Below are positions 46,019 to 54,709 of a stretch of 64,000 nt of DNA, piece by piece; position 1 is the stretch's first letter; the number at the start of each line of letters is the position of its first letter. Both the position numbers and the translations under genes were made by a program. Location of the stretch: assembly GCF_018760365.1 (NCBI RefSeq), contig NZ_JAHIAB010000008.1:124001-188000 (forward strand), written 5' to 3'. The notes under the pieces are model-generated. The model made no database searches and was not told where the DNA came from. It saw nothing but the letters and a program-made list of their open reading frames with translations. Origin of the DNA: Pseudooceanicola endophyticus. Lineage in GTDB: Bacteria > Pseudomonadota > Alphaproteobacteria > Rhodobacterales > Rhodobacteraceae.

Positions 46019-46182
46019 TCGGTTCGACCCTCTGGCTGTGAGCGGCGCTCTGTTCTGGTGGAGTGGCGCCTTCCGCCCCTGTCGGGCGCGGTCCGGTCGG
46101 CAGGACCGGAGGGCGTCGGGGCGGGGCTGGGGAAAACCTGCGGCATCGGTGGTCCTGGTGCCAAGATCGAAAAAACAGATGC

Positions 46183-46234
46183 TGTTGTTGCGTTTTCAAC
46201 AACACTTGACCCGGGAGGGTGCACTTGCCTTACT
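46183..46234 (+). promoter_or_regulatory. Inverted repeat and promoter in the purine divergent region
   Basis: TGTTGTTG-N6-CAACAACA (46183-46204) is a perfect 8-bp inverted repeat in the 290-bp gap between the divergent BMP-importer and Rieske operons. A promoter reading right follows directly: -35 TTGACC (46206-46211), 17-bp spacer, weak -10 CTTACT (46229-46234). The site is placed for an activator of the right arm or a shared operator for both arms; the LysR gene at 49671 is a candidate binder. Confidence 0.45.
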
Positions 46235-46260
46235 GGGCGCGACACAGGCCCCGACCGGGC

Positions 46261-46311
46261 CGTGACCCCTACAGGAAAGCCTTGAAAACAAGGCGCAAGA
46301 CCCCTTTCATG
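46261..46311 (+). ncRNA. Structured leader, possible xanthine (NMT1-type) riboswitch
   Basis: The last 50 nt before the right-arm operon can fold into two stems. CGTGA (46261-46265) pairs with TCATG (46307-46311), which contains the start codon of the next gene. Inside, GCCTTG-AAAA-CAAGGC (46279-46294) forms a closed hairpin. Between them are unpaired stretches CCCCTACAGGAAA and GCAAGACCCCTT. No Shine-Dalgarno sequence precedes the ATG. The two-stem form, start-codon sequestration and purine-gene context resemble the xanthine-I (NMT1) riboswitch class, but this match is from memory and unverified. Confidence 0.42.
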
Positions 46312-46575
46312 ACGCAGCGACAGACGGCGACTTTCACCTTTCTCGGGACCCTTCCCGAAGCGAGTTTCATCGAATTCGCGCAACACAGGGCGGGGCGACT
46401 TTCGCTCGGTCTGCGCGTGGTTGCCCAAAATTCGACCACTGCGACGCTCTGCGTGAGCGGCCCGGTCGATCTTGTCGAGGCGTTCGAGATGGCGATGAGT
46501 CTCGGCCCTGCCGATTGCCTCGTCCGGGAGGTGATCCGGACCGCCACCCCCTGCAACCGGAGTGAGAAACCATGA
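46309..46575 (+). CDS. Acylphosphatase-like small protein without catalytic arginine
   Basis: The 88-residue protein follows the acylphosphatase pattern: TFLGTLPEASFIEFAQHRAG aligns with the xxGRVQGVGFRxF region, then VVAQNSTTATLCVSG and EAFEMAMSLGPADCLVREV. The phosphate-binding arginine of the GVGFR motif is absent (ASFIE), while an Asn in the expected place is kept. It is therefore probably a binding or scaffold version rather than a phosphatase. The stop overlaps the start of the Rieske gene, so it may be a partner of that protein. The start codon is embedded in the proposed leader fold. Confidence 0.6.
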   Translation: MTQRQTATFTFLGTLPEASFIEFAQHRAGRLSLGLRVVAQNSTTATLCVSGPVDLVEAFEMAMSLGPADCLVREVIRTATPCNRSEKP

Positions 46576-47225
46576 CGATCCCGGGCTGGAGCCCCATTGC
46601 GCTGTCGCGCGACATCGAAGCGGGCAGCTCTGCCGGCACCCTGCTGGAGGGCCAGGAGATCGTGGTCTGGCGCGATCAGGCCGGCACCGCCCATGTCTGG
46701 GAAGATCGCTGCCCGCATCGGGGCATGAAGCTGAGCTTCGGTTTCGTGCGCGGCGACCATATCACCTGTCTCTACCATGGCTGGGCCTTCGAGGGGTCGG
46801 GCCGCTGCACTGGCATCCCCGCGCATCCCGCGCTGGACGTGCCCGCGACGATCTGCGCGACCACCTATGCCGCGACCGAGGCCGCCGGGATGATCTGGGT
46901 CTTCCAGCCGCTGGGCGATCCCGCCGGGCCGCCCCCCGATGACGCGACGGTGACGCCGGTGCGCTCCCTCGTGCTGGACGTACCGCTTGAGGCCGCGCTG
47001 GCCGCCCTTCCCGAAGCCTTCGAAGGCCCGCTGATCCGCGAGGGGCAGGTTGCGCTGCTGGATGCGGGGGCGGTGCAGCTGCGCATCGGGCTTCAGGCGC
47101 TCTCGGCGACCCGTTCGGCGCTGCATATCACCGCGCTTGGTGCGCCGGGCACCGGGCTGCTGCTGGACCTGCTGGAGCGCGCGCAATGGCTGCGCCGCCT
47201 CGCCGGAGAGGAGATCCCGGCATGA
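46572..47225 (+). CDS. Stand-alone Rieske [2Fe-2S] protein
   Basis: The 217-residue protein has a complete Rieske cluster site: CPHRG (C47, H49) and CLYHGW (C66, H69), of the oxygenase type. After about residue 115 there is a 100-residue tail that lacks the Asp/His/His iron site of ring-hydroxylating oxygenases. It therefore carries electrons but cannot be the oxygenase itself. A catalytic domain missing exactly this Rieske module is encoded at 54710 in the same gene direction, so the two probably form one enzyme. It overlaps the small acylphosphatase-like gene and the GST gene. Confidence 0.85.
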   Translation: MTIPGWSPIALSRDIEAGSSAGTLLEGQEIVVWRDQAGTAHVWEDRCPHRGMKLSFGFVRGDHITCLYHGWAFEGSGRCTGIPAHPALDVPATICATTYAATEAAGMIWVFQPLGDPAGPPPDDATVTPVRSLVLDVPLEAALAALPEAFEGPLIREGQVALLDAGAVQLRIGLQALSATRSALHITALGAPGTGLLLDLLERAQWLRRLAGEEIPA

Positions 47226-47851
47226 GCGCGCCCGTTCTGTCGAATTACGACCTTGATGATCAGTGCTACCGGCTGCGGCTGACCGCCTCGGTGGCCGGGG
47301 TGGCGCTGGACCTGGTGAACCTCGATGCCTTCCCGGGGCGCGATCACCTGTCGCGCGGCTATCTGGCGAAGAACCCGCTGGGGCGGCTGCCGACGCTGGA
47401 GCATGACGGTCTGGTGCTGTGCCAGCCCGCCGCGATGCAGCTTTATCTTGCCGGGCTGCCCGGCGCGCGGGCGCTGATCCCCGCTGACCCGGCCGAACAG
47501 GCCCGGATGCACGACTGGCTGATCTTCGCGGACCGCGATCTGGCGGTGGCCAGCGCCGCGCGGGCCTGCGCGCTGATGGATGCCCCGGGCGACGAGGTCG
47601 CGCTGAGGGCCCGCAGCCGCGCGCTGCTGCGCCTCCTCGAAGACCACATGACCCGCCAGGGCACGCTGGGGCAGGGCTACGTGGCGGGGGCAACGCTCAG
47701 CCTCGCGGATCTGGCGCTGTTCGTGCCCTTCGCGCTGTCGCGCGATTTCGGCATCGACCATGACGATTTTCCTGCCCTGCGCCTCTGGGCGCGCCGGGTG
47801 CGCCGCTGCGAGGGGTTCATCACCATGCCCGGCATTCCCGATTACCACTGA
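47222..47851 (+). CDS. Glutathione S-transferase-like protein
   Basis: This 209-residue protein has the GST fold: an N-terminal thioredoxin-like domain with [20 protein letters not shown] and an all-helical C-terminal domain. The usual catalytic Ser before the Cys-x-x-x-Arg helix is replaced ([11 protein letters not shown]). The glutathione-contacting Glu/Gln-Ser pair after the fourth strand reads QP. It may therefore be structural rather than catalytic. It is translationally coupled to the Rieske gene. In the NdmCDE caffeine-pathway enzyme a GST-like subunit (NdmE) is required to assemble a Rieske-less oxygenase with its Rieske donor, a close parallel. Confidence 0.82.
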   Translation: MSAPVLSNYDLDDQCYRLRLTASVAGVALDLVNLDAFPGRDHLSRGYLAKNPLGRLPTLEHDGLVLCQPAAMQLYLAGLPGARALIPADPAEQARMHDWLIFADRDLAVASAARACALMDAPGDEVALRARSRALLRLLEDHMTRQGTLGQGYVAGATLSLADLALFVPFALSRDFGIDHDDFPALRLWARRVRRCEGFITMPGIPDYH

Positions 47852-47868
47852 TCCCCGGAGGAGATGAC

Positions 47869-49671
47869 ATGACGAAGATCACCCGTTTTTCCGTGGCCCC
47901 GCTGTCGGGCATGACCCGGCAGCTGGCCGATGTCGCCTCGGGCCGGGCCGAGCCCGACCTTGTGATCACAGGCGCGCGGGCGCTGTCGACCTATTCGCAG
48001 CGCACCCTGCCGGGCAAGGAGTTCTGGCTGTCGGGCGGGCGCATCGCGGCGATGATGCCGGCGGGCAGCTACAGGGGGGCGGCGCCGCGCTATGATGCCG
48101 GCGGCGGGATCATCGCCCCGGGTCTGGTCGATCCGCATATCCACATCGAAAGCTCGATGATCACCGCCTGCGCCTATGCCGAAGCCGCGCTGCTGAACGG
48201 CACCACCACGATCTTCTGCGACAGTCACGAGATCGGCAACGTCATGGATGTGGCCGGCGTCGAGGCGATGCTGGAAGATGCCCGCCAGGCGCCGCTGTCG
48301 ATCTTCCTGACGGTGCCTTCCACCGTGCCCGCGACCTCGCCCGAGCTCGAAACCGCGGGCGGAGACCTGACGCCCGAAAAGATCGCGGCCCTCTTCGACA
48401 AATGGCCCGAGGCCGTGGCCCTGGGCGAGAAGATGGATTTCGTCCCCGTCGCCATGTCCGACCCGCGCAGCCATGCCATCATCCAGGCGGCGCTGGAACG
48501 CGGGCGCCCGGTTTCGGGCCATGTCTACGGGCGCGAATTCGTCGCCGCCTATGCCGCCGGGGGCGTCACCGACACCCATGAGGCCATCGACGTGGATATC
48601 GCCGAGGACCTGATGGAAGCCGGCATCTGGCTGTTCCTGCGTGGCGGCCCGCCCACCACGCCCTGGCATTCGCTTCCCGAGGCGATCAGGGTCATCACCG
48701 AACGCGGCGCCAGCCCCAAGCGGGTGGCGGTCTGCACCGATGACCGCGACGCCGACGACCTGATGCTCTTCGGGCTCGACTGGGTGACGCGGCAGGCGGT
48801 GGCCTGCGGGATGAAGCCCGAAACCGCCTGGTCCATGGGCTCGCTCCACGGTGCCACGCGGTTTGGCATGGGCGACGAGATCGGCGGCCTGGGCGGCGGG
48901 CGGCGCGCCGATCTGGTGCTGCTGGACGACGATCTGAAGCCGGTGAACACCTGGTATGGCGGTGAACTGATGGTCGAGCACGGCAAGGTCACGCCGCGCC
49001 TCGATCAGGCGCTGTCGCAGCCCTACCGCTACCCCGAGGCCGCCTATCACACGGTGAAGCTGCCGAAGGGGCTGAAGCTGACCCCGGACCTGCCGACCGC
49101 GCCGGTCATCGCCCATGCCATCCGGACCGAGCTTCCGGGCATCACCCTGCCGCATGAAAAGATCCGGCTTGAGCCCGCGAACGACTGGCAGAGCCATTTC
49201 GACACCCACGGCCTGTGCTTCGTTACCGTGGTGGAACGGCATGGCAAGTCGCAGGGCAACGTCGCCCATGGCCTGCTGTCGAATTTCAACCTGAAGGCGG
49301 GGGCGGTGGCCTCCTCGGTCGGGCATGACAGCCACAACATCATCGTCGCGGGCACCAACGAGGCCGACATGGCCGTGGCCCTTCAGGCGATCGAGGCGGC
49401 GCAGGGCGGCGTCTGCGTCGTGATGGACGGCCAGGTCACCGCCATGGTCGAACTGCCCGTTGCGGGGCTGTTGTCGGACAAGCGCGTGGGCGTCGTCGCA
49501 GAAGAGGTCAAGGCGCTGAAGGTCGAATGGGAAAAGGCCGGCTGCACCATCCCCTACATGGGCTTCAACCTGATCCCGCTCTCGGTCATCCCCGAGATCC
49601 GCATCACCGACAAGGGGCTGGTTTTGGTGCCGGAAATGGCGATCCAGCCGCTTTTTGAATCGGCCGAGTGA
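47869..49671 (+). CDS. ade: Adenine deaminase
   Basis: This 600-residue enzyme converts adenine to hypoxanthine plus ammonia. Metal-site motifs are [10 protein letters not shown] and CDSHEIGNV. The family-typical C-terminal region has [17 protein letters not shown] and [14 protein letters not shown]. Length matches the Ade family. It lies 17 bp after the GST gene with GGAGGAG upstream and abuts the LysR gene. It feeds purine bases taken up by the neighbouring importer into the hypoxanthine-xanthine-urate route. Confidence 0.93.
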   Translation: MTKITRFSVAPLSGMTRQLADVASGRAEPDLVITGARALSTYSQRTLPGKEFWLSGGRIAAMMPAGSYRGAAPRYDAGGGIIAPGLVDPHIHIESSMITACAYAEAALLNGTTTIFCDSHEIGNVMDVAGVEAMLEDARQAPLSIFLTVPSTVPATSPELETAGGDLTPEKIAALFDKWPEAVALGEKMDFVPVAMSDPRSHAIIQAALERGRPVSGHVYGREFVAAYAAGGVTDTHEAIDVDIAEDLMEAGIWLFLRGGPPTTPWHSLPEAIRVITERGASPKRVAVCTDDRDADDLMLFGLDWVTRQAVACGMKPETAWSMGSLHGATRFGMGDEIGGLGGGRRADLVLLDDDLKPVNTWYGGELMVEHGKVTPRLDQALSQPYRYPEAAYHTVKLPKGLKLTPDLPTAPVIAHAIRTELPGITLPHEKIRLEPANDWQSHFDTHGLCFVTVVERHGKSQGNVAHGLLSNFNLKAGAVASSVGHDSHNIIVAGTNEADMAVALQAIEAAQGGVCVVMDGQVTAMVELPVAGLLSDKRVGVVAEEVKALKVEWEKAGCTIPYMGFNLIPLSVIPEIRITDKGLVLVPEMAIQPLFESAE

Positions 49672-50588
49672 TGGATCTTCACCGGCTCGGCCTCGTCTCC
49701 TCCCGCGTTCACCACTTCATGCTGGTGGCGCGGCTGGGCTCCATCCGGCAGGCGGCACTCTCGCTCAATGTCGCGCCCTCCTCGATCAGCCGCACGATCA
49801 AGCAGCTGGAGGAGGATGTCGGAATGCCGCTGTTCGAACGCACCAAGCAGCGGCTGCGGCTGACCTCGGCCGGAGAACTGCTGTCCTACCACCTGCAACA
49901 GTCGAGTTCGGAACTGAACCGGGCGATGACGGGGCTGAGCGATCTGCGCGGGCTCAGGCGCGGCTCGGTGACGCTTGCGGTGATCGAAAGCGTTGCGCGC
50001 GGCATGGTGCCCGAGGTGCTTTCGTCCTTCTGGGTGCGTCATCCGGAGGTCAGCGTGGATGTCCGCGTCACCTCCGGGCAGGAGGCCGCCGACATGGTGG
50101 CGGCGGGCGATGCCGATCTGGCGGTGGCCTTCGACGTGCGCCTGCCGCGCCGCGCCCGCCGGATGGCGGCGGTGGCGCTGCCGCTGGGCGTTCTGGTGCC
50201 GCCCGGCAGCCCGCTGACCCGCCATGAAGGGCCGCTGAAGGTCTATGATCTTGCAGGGGAAAGGGTGATCCTGTCGGACGGATCGCTGACCCTGGCGAAC
50301 TCCGTCGAACAGGTCTTTGCCGGCTCTTTCGTGGAACTGTCGCGGCGCACCAGCACCAATTCCATCGCGCTGATGGTGGATCTCGCGACGCGCGGGCTGG
50401 GCACTGTCATGCAGACCCGCCTGGGCGTCGAGGCCGAGATCGCGCGCGGTCAGCTGGTGTTCATCCCGCTCAGCGATGCGCGGCTGGCCTCGCGGCGCCT
50501 GACCCTGATCGGGCGCCCCAAGGGCGAGACCTCGGAAGCCGCCGAGGCGCTTGGCAACAGCCTGACCCGGATGATCGAGAGGTTCTGA
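49671..50588 (+). CDS. LysR-family regulator of the purine region
   Basis: This is a 305-residue LysR regulator. The HTH region is FMLVARLGSIRQAALSLNVA with recognition helix PSSISRTIKQLE, and a two-lobed sensor domain follows. The ATG overlaps the adenine deaminase stop by one base (TGATG); a GTG three bases earlier is also possible. It is transcribed with the upstream genes, and a strong inverted repeat lies just downstream in front of the ThDP operon. It likely controls that operon and perhaps the 46183 site. Confidence 0.88.
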   Translation: MDLHRLGLVSSRVHHFMLVARLGSIRQAALSLNVAPSSISRTIKQLEEDVGMPLFERTKQRLRLTSAGELLSYHLQQSSSELNRAMTGLSDLRGLRRGSVTLAVIESVARGMVPEVLSSFWVRHPEVSVDVRVTSGQEAADMVAAGDADLAVAFDVRLPRRARRMAAVALPLGVLVPPGSPLTRHEGPLKVYDLAGERVILSDGSLTLANSVEQVFAGSFVELSRRTSTNSIALMVDLATRGLGTVMQTRLGVEAEIARGQLVFIPLSDARLASRRLTLIGRPKGETSEAAEALGNSLTRMIERF

Positions 50589-50615
50589 AAGGTGTTGCAT
50601 AAAGGCGAACATCCG

Positions 50616-50642
50616 GTTCCGAAATGAGCGTCTTTTCGGAAC
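50616..50642. promoter_or_regulatory. 9-bp inverted repeat upstream of the ThDP operon
   Basis: GTTCCGAAA-N9-TTTCGGAAC is a perfect inverted repeat centred about 65 bp before the ATG at 50695, in a 106-bp gap. An outer AGGTGT/ACACCT pair (50590 and 50641) adds symmetry. It could be the LysR operator or a hairpin ending the LysR transcript; no T-run follows, which favours an operator. Confidence 0.5.
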
Positions 50643-50694
50643 ACCTCGGCTCTGACAGGCTGGCCCCTGAAAGACTTCTGAAAGAGATCCCCCC

Positions 50695-51195
50695 ATGCAA
50701 CAAAGCGCCGTAGACGCGGTGATCCGCGGCCTCAGGCGGGCCGGAGTGAGCATCGTCTGCTACCTGCCCGACAGCCTGTTCAAGGAACTGTACCCGGCTC
50801 TGGATGCCGATCCCGACATCCGCACCATCCAGGTCACCAACGAGGGCGAGGGCGCGGCGATCTGCGGCGGGGTCTTCCTGTCGGGAAAGCGCGCCGCCCT
50901 GGTGATGGAGAACTCGGGTCTGCGTGCCTCTGTCGAACCGCTGGCGCGGATGGGCCTGGGCGCCGGCATCCCCGTCGTCATGCTGATGAGCTATCGCGGC
51001 GACATGGGCGAAAACAACTGGTGGGCCGTGCCGCATGGCATCACCATGGAGCCGGTCCTTCAGGCGCTGCGCATCCCCTACGTGGTCGAACGCGAGGAAG
51101 CGCGCATCGAACAGGCCATCGTGGATGCCTACGAGCTGGCCTATTCCTCCTACTACCACACGGCCGTGGCCCTTTCGGGGAGCATCGTGCGATGA
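50695..51195 (+). CDS. ThDP-dependent decarboxylase, PYR-domain subunit
   Basis: This 166-residue subunit resembles sulfopyruvate decarboxylase alpha (ComD) and the N-terminal half of phosphonopyruvate decarboxylase. It contains the cofactor-activating glutamate (TNEGEGAAICGG) and the LVMENSGLRASVEPLARM segment. It forms the active site with the PP-domain subunit encoded next (4-bp overlap). A 2-oxo acid or a similar carbonyl compound is the likely substrate. Its presence in a purine region is unusual. Confidence 0.85.
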   Translation: MQQSAVDAVIRGLRRAGVSIVCYLPDSLFKELYPALDADPDIRTIQVTNEGEGAAICGGVFLSGKRAALVMENSGLRASVEPLARMGLGAGIPVVMLMSYRGDMGENNWWAVPHGITMEPVLQALRIPYVVEREEARIEQAIVDAYELAYSSYYHTAVALSGSIVR

Positions 51196-51800
51196 AACGC
51201 TTTGACTGCATGACGAAACTGGCCGCCCGGCTGGAGAACGAGCTGGTGATCCTCTCGCTCGGGGCCTCGGTCGATGAATGGTACAATGCCGCGCCGCATA
51301 TGCGCGAGGCGTCCCTCTTCCAGCAGCAGCTGGGTTGCGTGACGCCGCAGGCCTTCGGTCTGGCCGCCGGCCTGCCGGAGCGGCAGATCGTGTCGCTGGA
51401 TACCGATGGCGGGCTGCTGTTCAACCTTGGCATCCTGGCCACGGTGGGCAACGAGAAACCGAAGAACCTCTTCATCGTGGTCTGGGACAACGAACAGTAC
51501 CAGTCGATCGGCGGCCCGAAGACCCACACCGCCTCGGGCACCGTGGATCTGGCCGCCATCGCGCAGGGCGCGGGGGTGAAACACGCCTATACCGCCCGCA
51601 CGCTTGAGGACTTCGACGCCCATTGCGAAGCGGGCCTCGCGGCGGGCGAACCCTATATCGTCGTCGCCAAGGTCGCCGGCACCGTGCAGCCGGAAATCAA
51701 GCGCAAGCATTCCGACGGGCGCGAGGACAAGTACATCTTCGTGCGCCATGTCGAGAAGACCGAGGGCATCACCATCATGGGCCCGTCGGAGCACAACTGA
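51192..51800 (+). CDS. ThDP-dependent decarboxylase, PP-domain subunit
   Basis: This 202-residue partner (ComE-like) has the diphosphate/magnesium-binding motif LDTDGGLLFNLG followed about 20 residues later by WDNEQYQ, matching the GDG-x(n)-N pattern of ThDP enzymes. The C-terminal tail from GTVQPEIKRKHSDGRED onward is charged. The start overlaps the alpha subunit and the end overlaps the GMC gene, so the three proteins are made in step. The aldehyde product could be oxidised by the aldehyde dehydrogenase at 59051. Confidence 0.85.
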   Translation: MKRFDCMTKLAARLENELVILSLGASVDEWYNAAPHMREASLFQQQLGCVTPQAFGLAAGLPERQIVSLDTDGGLLFNLGILATVGNEKPKNLFIVVWDNEQYQSIGGPKTHTASGTVDLAAIAQGAGVKHAYTARTLEDFDAHCEAGLAAGEPYIVVAKVAGTVQPEIKRKHSDGREDKYIFVRHVEKTEGITIMGPSEHN

Positions 51801-53326
51801 TGAGCGGCGCGGACTACATCGTCGTCGGATCGGGATCGGGGGGCGCGCCGGTGGTGCGCCGCCTGCTGGAGGCCGGGGCCTCGGTGATCCTGATCGAGGC
51901 GGGCGAAAGCACCCTGGGCGTCCCCGAGATCGAGGATGCCGCCGGCTGGTTCGCCCTGCAAAGCGGCCGCTGGGACTGGGGGCACCGCTACACCCCCACG
52001 GAGCGCATCCTTGGGCGCGAGATCCCGATCCCCCGGGGCCTTGGGCTGGGCGGCAGTTCCGCCACCAATGCGATGATGTGGTATCGCGGTGTCCCGGCGG
52101 ATTACGCCCGCTGGGACGCCGTTGCGCCGGGCTGGGGCTGGGACGACTGCCTGCCAGCCTTTCGGGCCTGCGAGACCTGGCATGGTGCGCCCGACGCCCT
52201 GCGCGGCGAAGATGGCCCGATGCAGATCACCCCGCCCGATCCCGATCATCCGCTGACACAGGCCATGCTGGGCGGGGCACGGTCGATGGGCCTGCCGGAA
52301 AACGCCGATCCGAACGGGTCCGAACCCCTTGGCGTGGCGCTGGCGAATTTCAACATTGGTCCCGACGGGCGGCGCTGGACCTCGGCCATGGGCTATCTGG
52401 AGCCGGTCCTGAACCATCCCGGCCTGACCCTGCTGACCGGCGCCCGGGCAACCGAAGTGCTGTTTGACGGCGACCGCGCTTGCGGCGTCACGGTCTGGCG
52501 GAGCGGTCAAAGCGAAAGGCTGGAAGCCACCCGTGGCGTGATCCTGGCCGCCGGGGCGCTGGAAACGCCGCGCCTGCTGCAGCTGTCGGGCATCGGCCCC
52601 GAGGCCGAGCTGGCCCGCCTTGGCCTGCCCCTGCGCATCCGCGCCGAAGGGGTGGGCGAGAACCTTCAGGATCACCCGCTGATCCGGGCGCTGAACTTCC
52701 GCGCCTCCCGCCCCCTTGGCCCGATGAAGGGCAATGGCGGGGGCACGCTGACGATCTGGAAATCCGATGCGGCGCTGGAGCAGGCCGATCTGCTGGCCTT
52801 CCCGGTGCAGGGGCGCTCCGCCGTGCCGGCGCTCTGGGATCACTACGATCTTGAGGGCGACGTCTTTGCCATCGGCCTTGGCGTCATGCGCTCGCATTCG
52901 AAGGGCCGGATGCGGCTGGGCGGGGCGGCCCCCGATGCGCCCCTGGACATCCAGCCGAACCTGCTCTCGGATCCGCGCGACCTTCAGGCGCTGATCCGGG
53001 GTGTCGAATTCCTTCAGGACATGGTGGCAAGCGCGGGCTTCGGGGACCTCTTCGCGGGTTATGCCGCCCCCGACACGAAGCTCACCGGCGCCGCGACAGA
53101 GACCTTCGTGCGCCGCGCCACCTCGACCTTCTTCCATTGCTGCGGCACCGCGCGGATGGGGCAGGGGGACGATGCCCCCGTCACCCCGCGCCTCGCCGTC
53201 AAGGGCGCCCGCGGCCTCTGGGTCGCCGATGCCTCCGTCATTCCGGACATTCCCGCCTGCCACACCCATGCCCCCGTCACCATGATCGGTGAACGGGCGG
53301 CCCAATTCGTACTGGAAGATCAATGA
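51800..53326 (+). CDS. GMC-family FAD oxidoreductase, choline/alcohol dehydrogenase type
   Basis: This 508-residue flavoprotein has the FAD loop YIVVGSGSGGAPVVRRLLEA, GMC signature 1 region RGLGLGGSSATNAMMWYRG, signature 2 region GALETPRLLQLSGIG, and active-site histidines in FHCCGTARMG and ACHTHAPVTMIGERA. It oxidises an alcohol to an aldehyde. It is coupled to the ThDP genes and to the amidohydrolase. The product may pass to the operon's aldehyde dehydrogenase. The substrate is unknown. Confidence 0.9.
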   Translation: MSGADYIVVGSGSGGAPVVRRLLEAGASVILIEAGESTLGVPEIEDAAGWFALQSGRWDWGHRYTPTERILGREIPIPRGLGLGGSSATNAMMWYRGVPADYARWDAVAPGWGWDDCLPAFRACETWHGAPDALRGEDGPMQITPPDPDHPLTQAMLGGARSMGLPENADPNGSEPLGVALANFNIGPDGRRWTSAMGYLEPVLNHPGLTLLTGARATEVLFDGDRACGVTVWRSGQSERLEATRGVILAAGALETPRLLQLSGIGPEAELARLGLPLRIRAEGVGENLQDHPLIRALNFRASRPLGPMKGNGGGTLTIWKSDAALEQADLLAFPVQGRSAVPALWDHYDLEGDVFAIGLGVMRSHSKGRMRLGGAAPDAPLDIQPNLLSDPRDLQALIRGVEFLQDMVASAGFGDLFAGYAAPDTKLTGAATETFVRRATSTFFHCCGTARMGQGDDAPVTPRLAVKGARGLWVADASVIPDIPACHTHAPVTMIGERAAQFVLEDQ

Positions 53327-54696
53327 CCGACATGATCCTGACCGCCGATGCCGTCGTCACCATGGACGCCGATCTGCGCGTGATCGCCGGCGGCGCCGTC
53401 GCGGTGAAGGGCGATGCCATCGCCGCCGTGGGCCCGAAGGCCGAGGTGCTGGCCGCCCATCCCGACCTGCCCGTGAAGGACATGGGCCGCATGGTGCTGA
53501 TGCCGGGCCTGATCAACGCCCATGCCCATTCCGGCTTCCTGCGCGGCACCGCCGAACACCTGCCGGTCTGGGAATGGCTGACGAAACACATCAACCCGAT
53601 GCACCGCTGCCTGCTGTCAGAAGAGGCCGAGGCGGCGAGCTACCTTGCCTATGCCGAAAGCCTGCTGGGTGGCACCACCACCATCGTCGACATGTGGCGC
53701 TACATGGACGGCTCGGCCCGGGCCGCCGAAACCCTGGGCAACCGGCTGGTGGCGGTGCCCTACGTGGGCGAGCATCCCGATTACGACTATTTCGACACGC
53801 TCGACATGAACGAGGCGCTGATCGAGCGCTGGCATGGCGGGGCGGACGGGCGCGTCAACGTCTGGGTCGGTCTGGAACACCTTTTTTACGCCGACGAGAA
53901 GGGCCAGCAGCGCGCCATCGACATGGCCAAGAAGCACAACACCGGCTTCCACACCCATTCCTCCGAGGCCGAGATCGAGAAGCAGGGGTACGTGGACCGC
54001 TACGGCAAGAAGCCGATGCAGGTCTTCAAGGACCTGGGCTTCTTCGAGACCCCCTGGACCATGTTCGCCCATGCCGTCTGGCTGGATCAGGACGAGGTGG
54101 AGCTGATCGCGCAGCACAACGTCTCGGTCGCGCACAACCCGGTGTCGAACATGAAGCTGGCCTCCGGCATCGCGCCGATTGCCGAGATGCTGGAGCTGGG
54201 CGTGCCCGTCGGCATCGGCACCGATGGCGAGAAGGAGAACAACAACTTCGACATGTTCGAGGACATGAAGGTCGCCTCGCTTCTGGGCAAGCTGCGCCAC
54301 CGCGACGCCGCCGCCATGGACAGCTGGCAGGTGTTGAAAATGGGCACTTCGCTTGGCGCGAAGGCCCTCGGGCTGGGTGATGTCACCGGATCGCTGGAGG
54401 TCGGCAAGAAGGCCGATATCATCGCCCTGCGCGCCGATCAGCCGCGCATGGTGCCGTTCCATCCCGATGGGCCCTGGTTCAACCTGCAGCACAACCTGGT
54501 CCACGCGGTGCGCGGCAGCGACGTGTCGATGACCATGGTCAACGGAGAGATCGTCGTCGAGGACGGCCAGCTGAAGACCGGCAACATGGCCGAGATCATC
54601 GAACGCGTGCACCGTCTGGCGCCCGCGCATTTCACCCGCCGTCAGGCCTGGCTTGACGCCAATGGCGGCGGCACCCGGCAATGGACCGACAACTGA
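53323..54696 (+). CDS. Amidohydrolase/deaminase (TrzN/SAH-deaminase-like)
   Basis: This 457-residue metal-dependent hydrolase of the cytosine-deaminase clan has metal ligands in NAHAHSGFLRG, HTHSSEAEIE and FAHAVWL, and the catalytic Asp in GTDGEKENNN. Relatives deaminate or dechlorinate N-heterocycles and modified nucleosides (S-adenosylhomocysteine, methylthioadenosine, triazines). It is distinct from the 39930 deaminase, so the region can process at least three amino-heterocycles. It is coupled by ATGA to the GMC gene. Confidence 0.87.
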   Translation: MTDMILTADAVVTMDADLRVIAGGAVAVKGDAIAAVGPKAEVLAAHPDLPVKDMGRMVLMPGLINAHAHSGFLRGTAEHLPVWEWLTKHINPMHRCLLSEEAEAASYLAYAESLLGGTTTIVDMWRYMDGSARAAETLGNRLVAVPYVGEHPDYDYFDTLDMNEALIERWHGGADGRVNVWVGLEHLFYADEKGQQRAIDMAKKHNTGFHTHSSEAEIEKQGYVDRYGKKPMQVFKDLGFFETPWTMFAHAVWLDQDEVELIAQHNVSVAHNPVSNMKLASGIAPIAEMLELGVPVGIGTDGEKENNNFDMFEDMKVASLLGKLRHRDAAAMDSWQVLKMGTSLGAKALGLGDVTGSLEVGKKADIIALRADQPRMVPFHPDGPWFNLQHNLVHAVRGSDVSMTMVNGEIVVEDGQLKTGNMAEIIERVHRLAPAHFTRRQAWLDANGGGTRQWTDN

Positions 54697-54709
54697 GGAT
54701 CGCCTTCCC

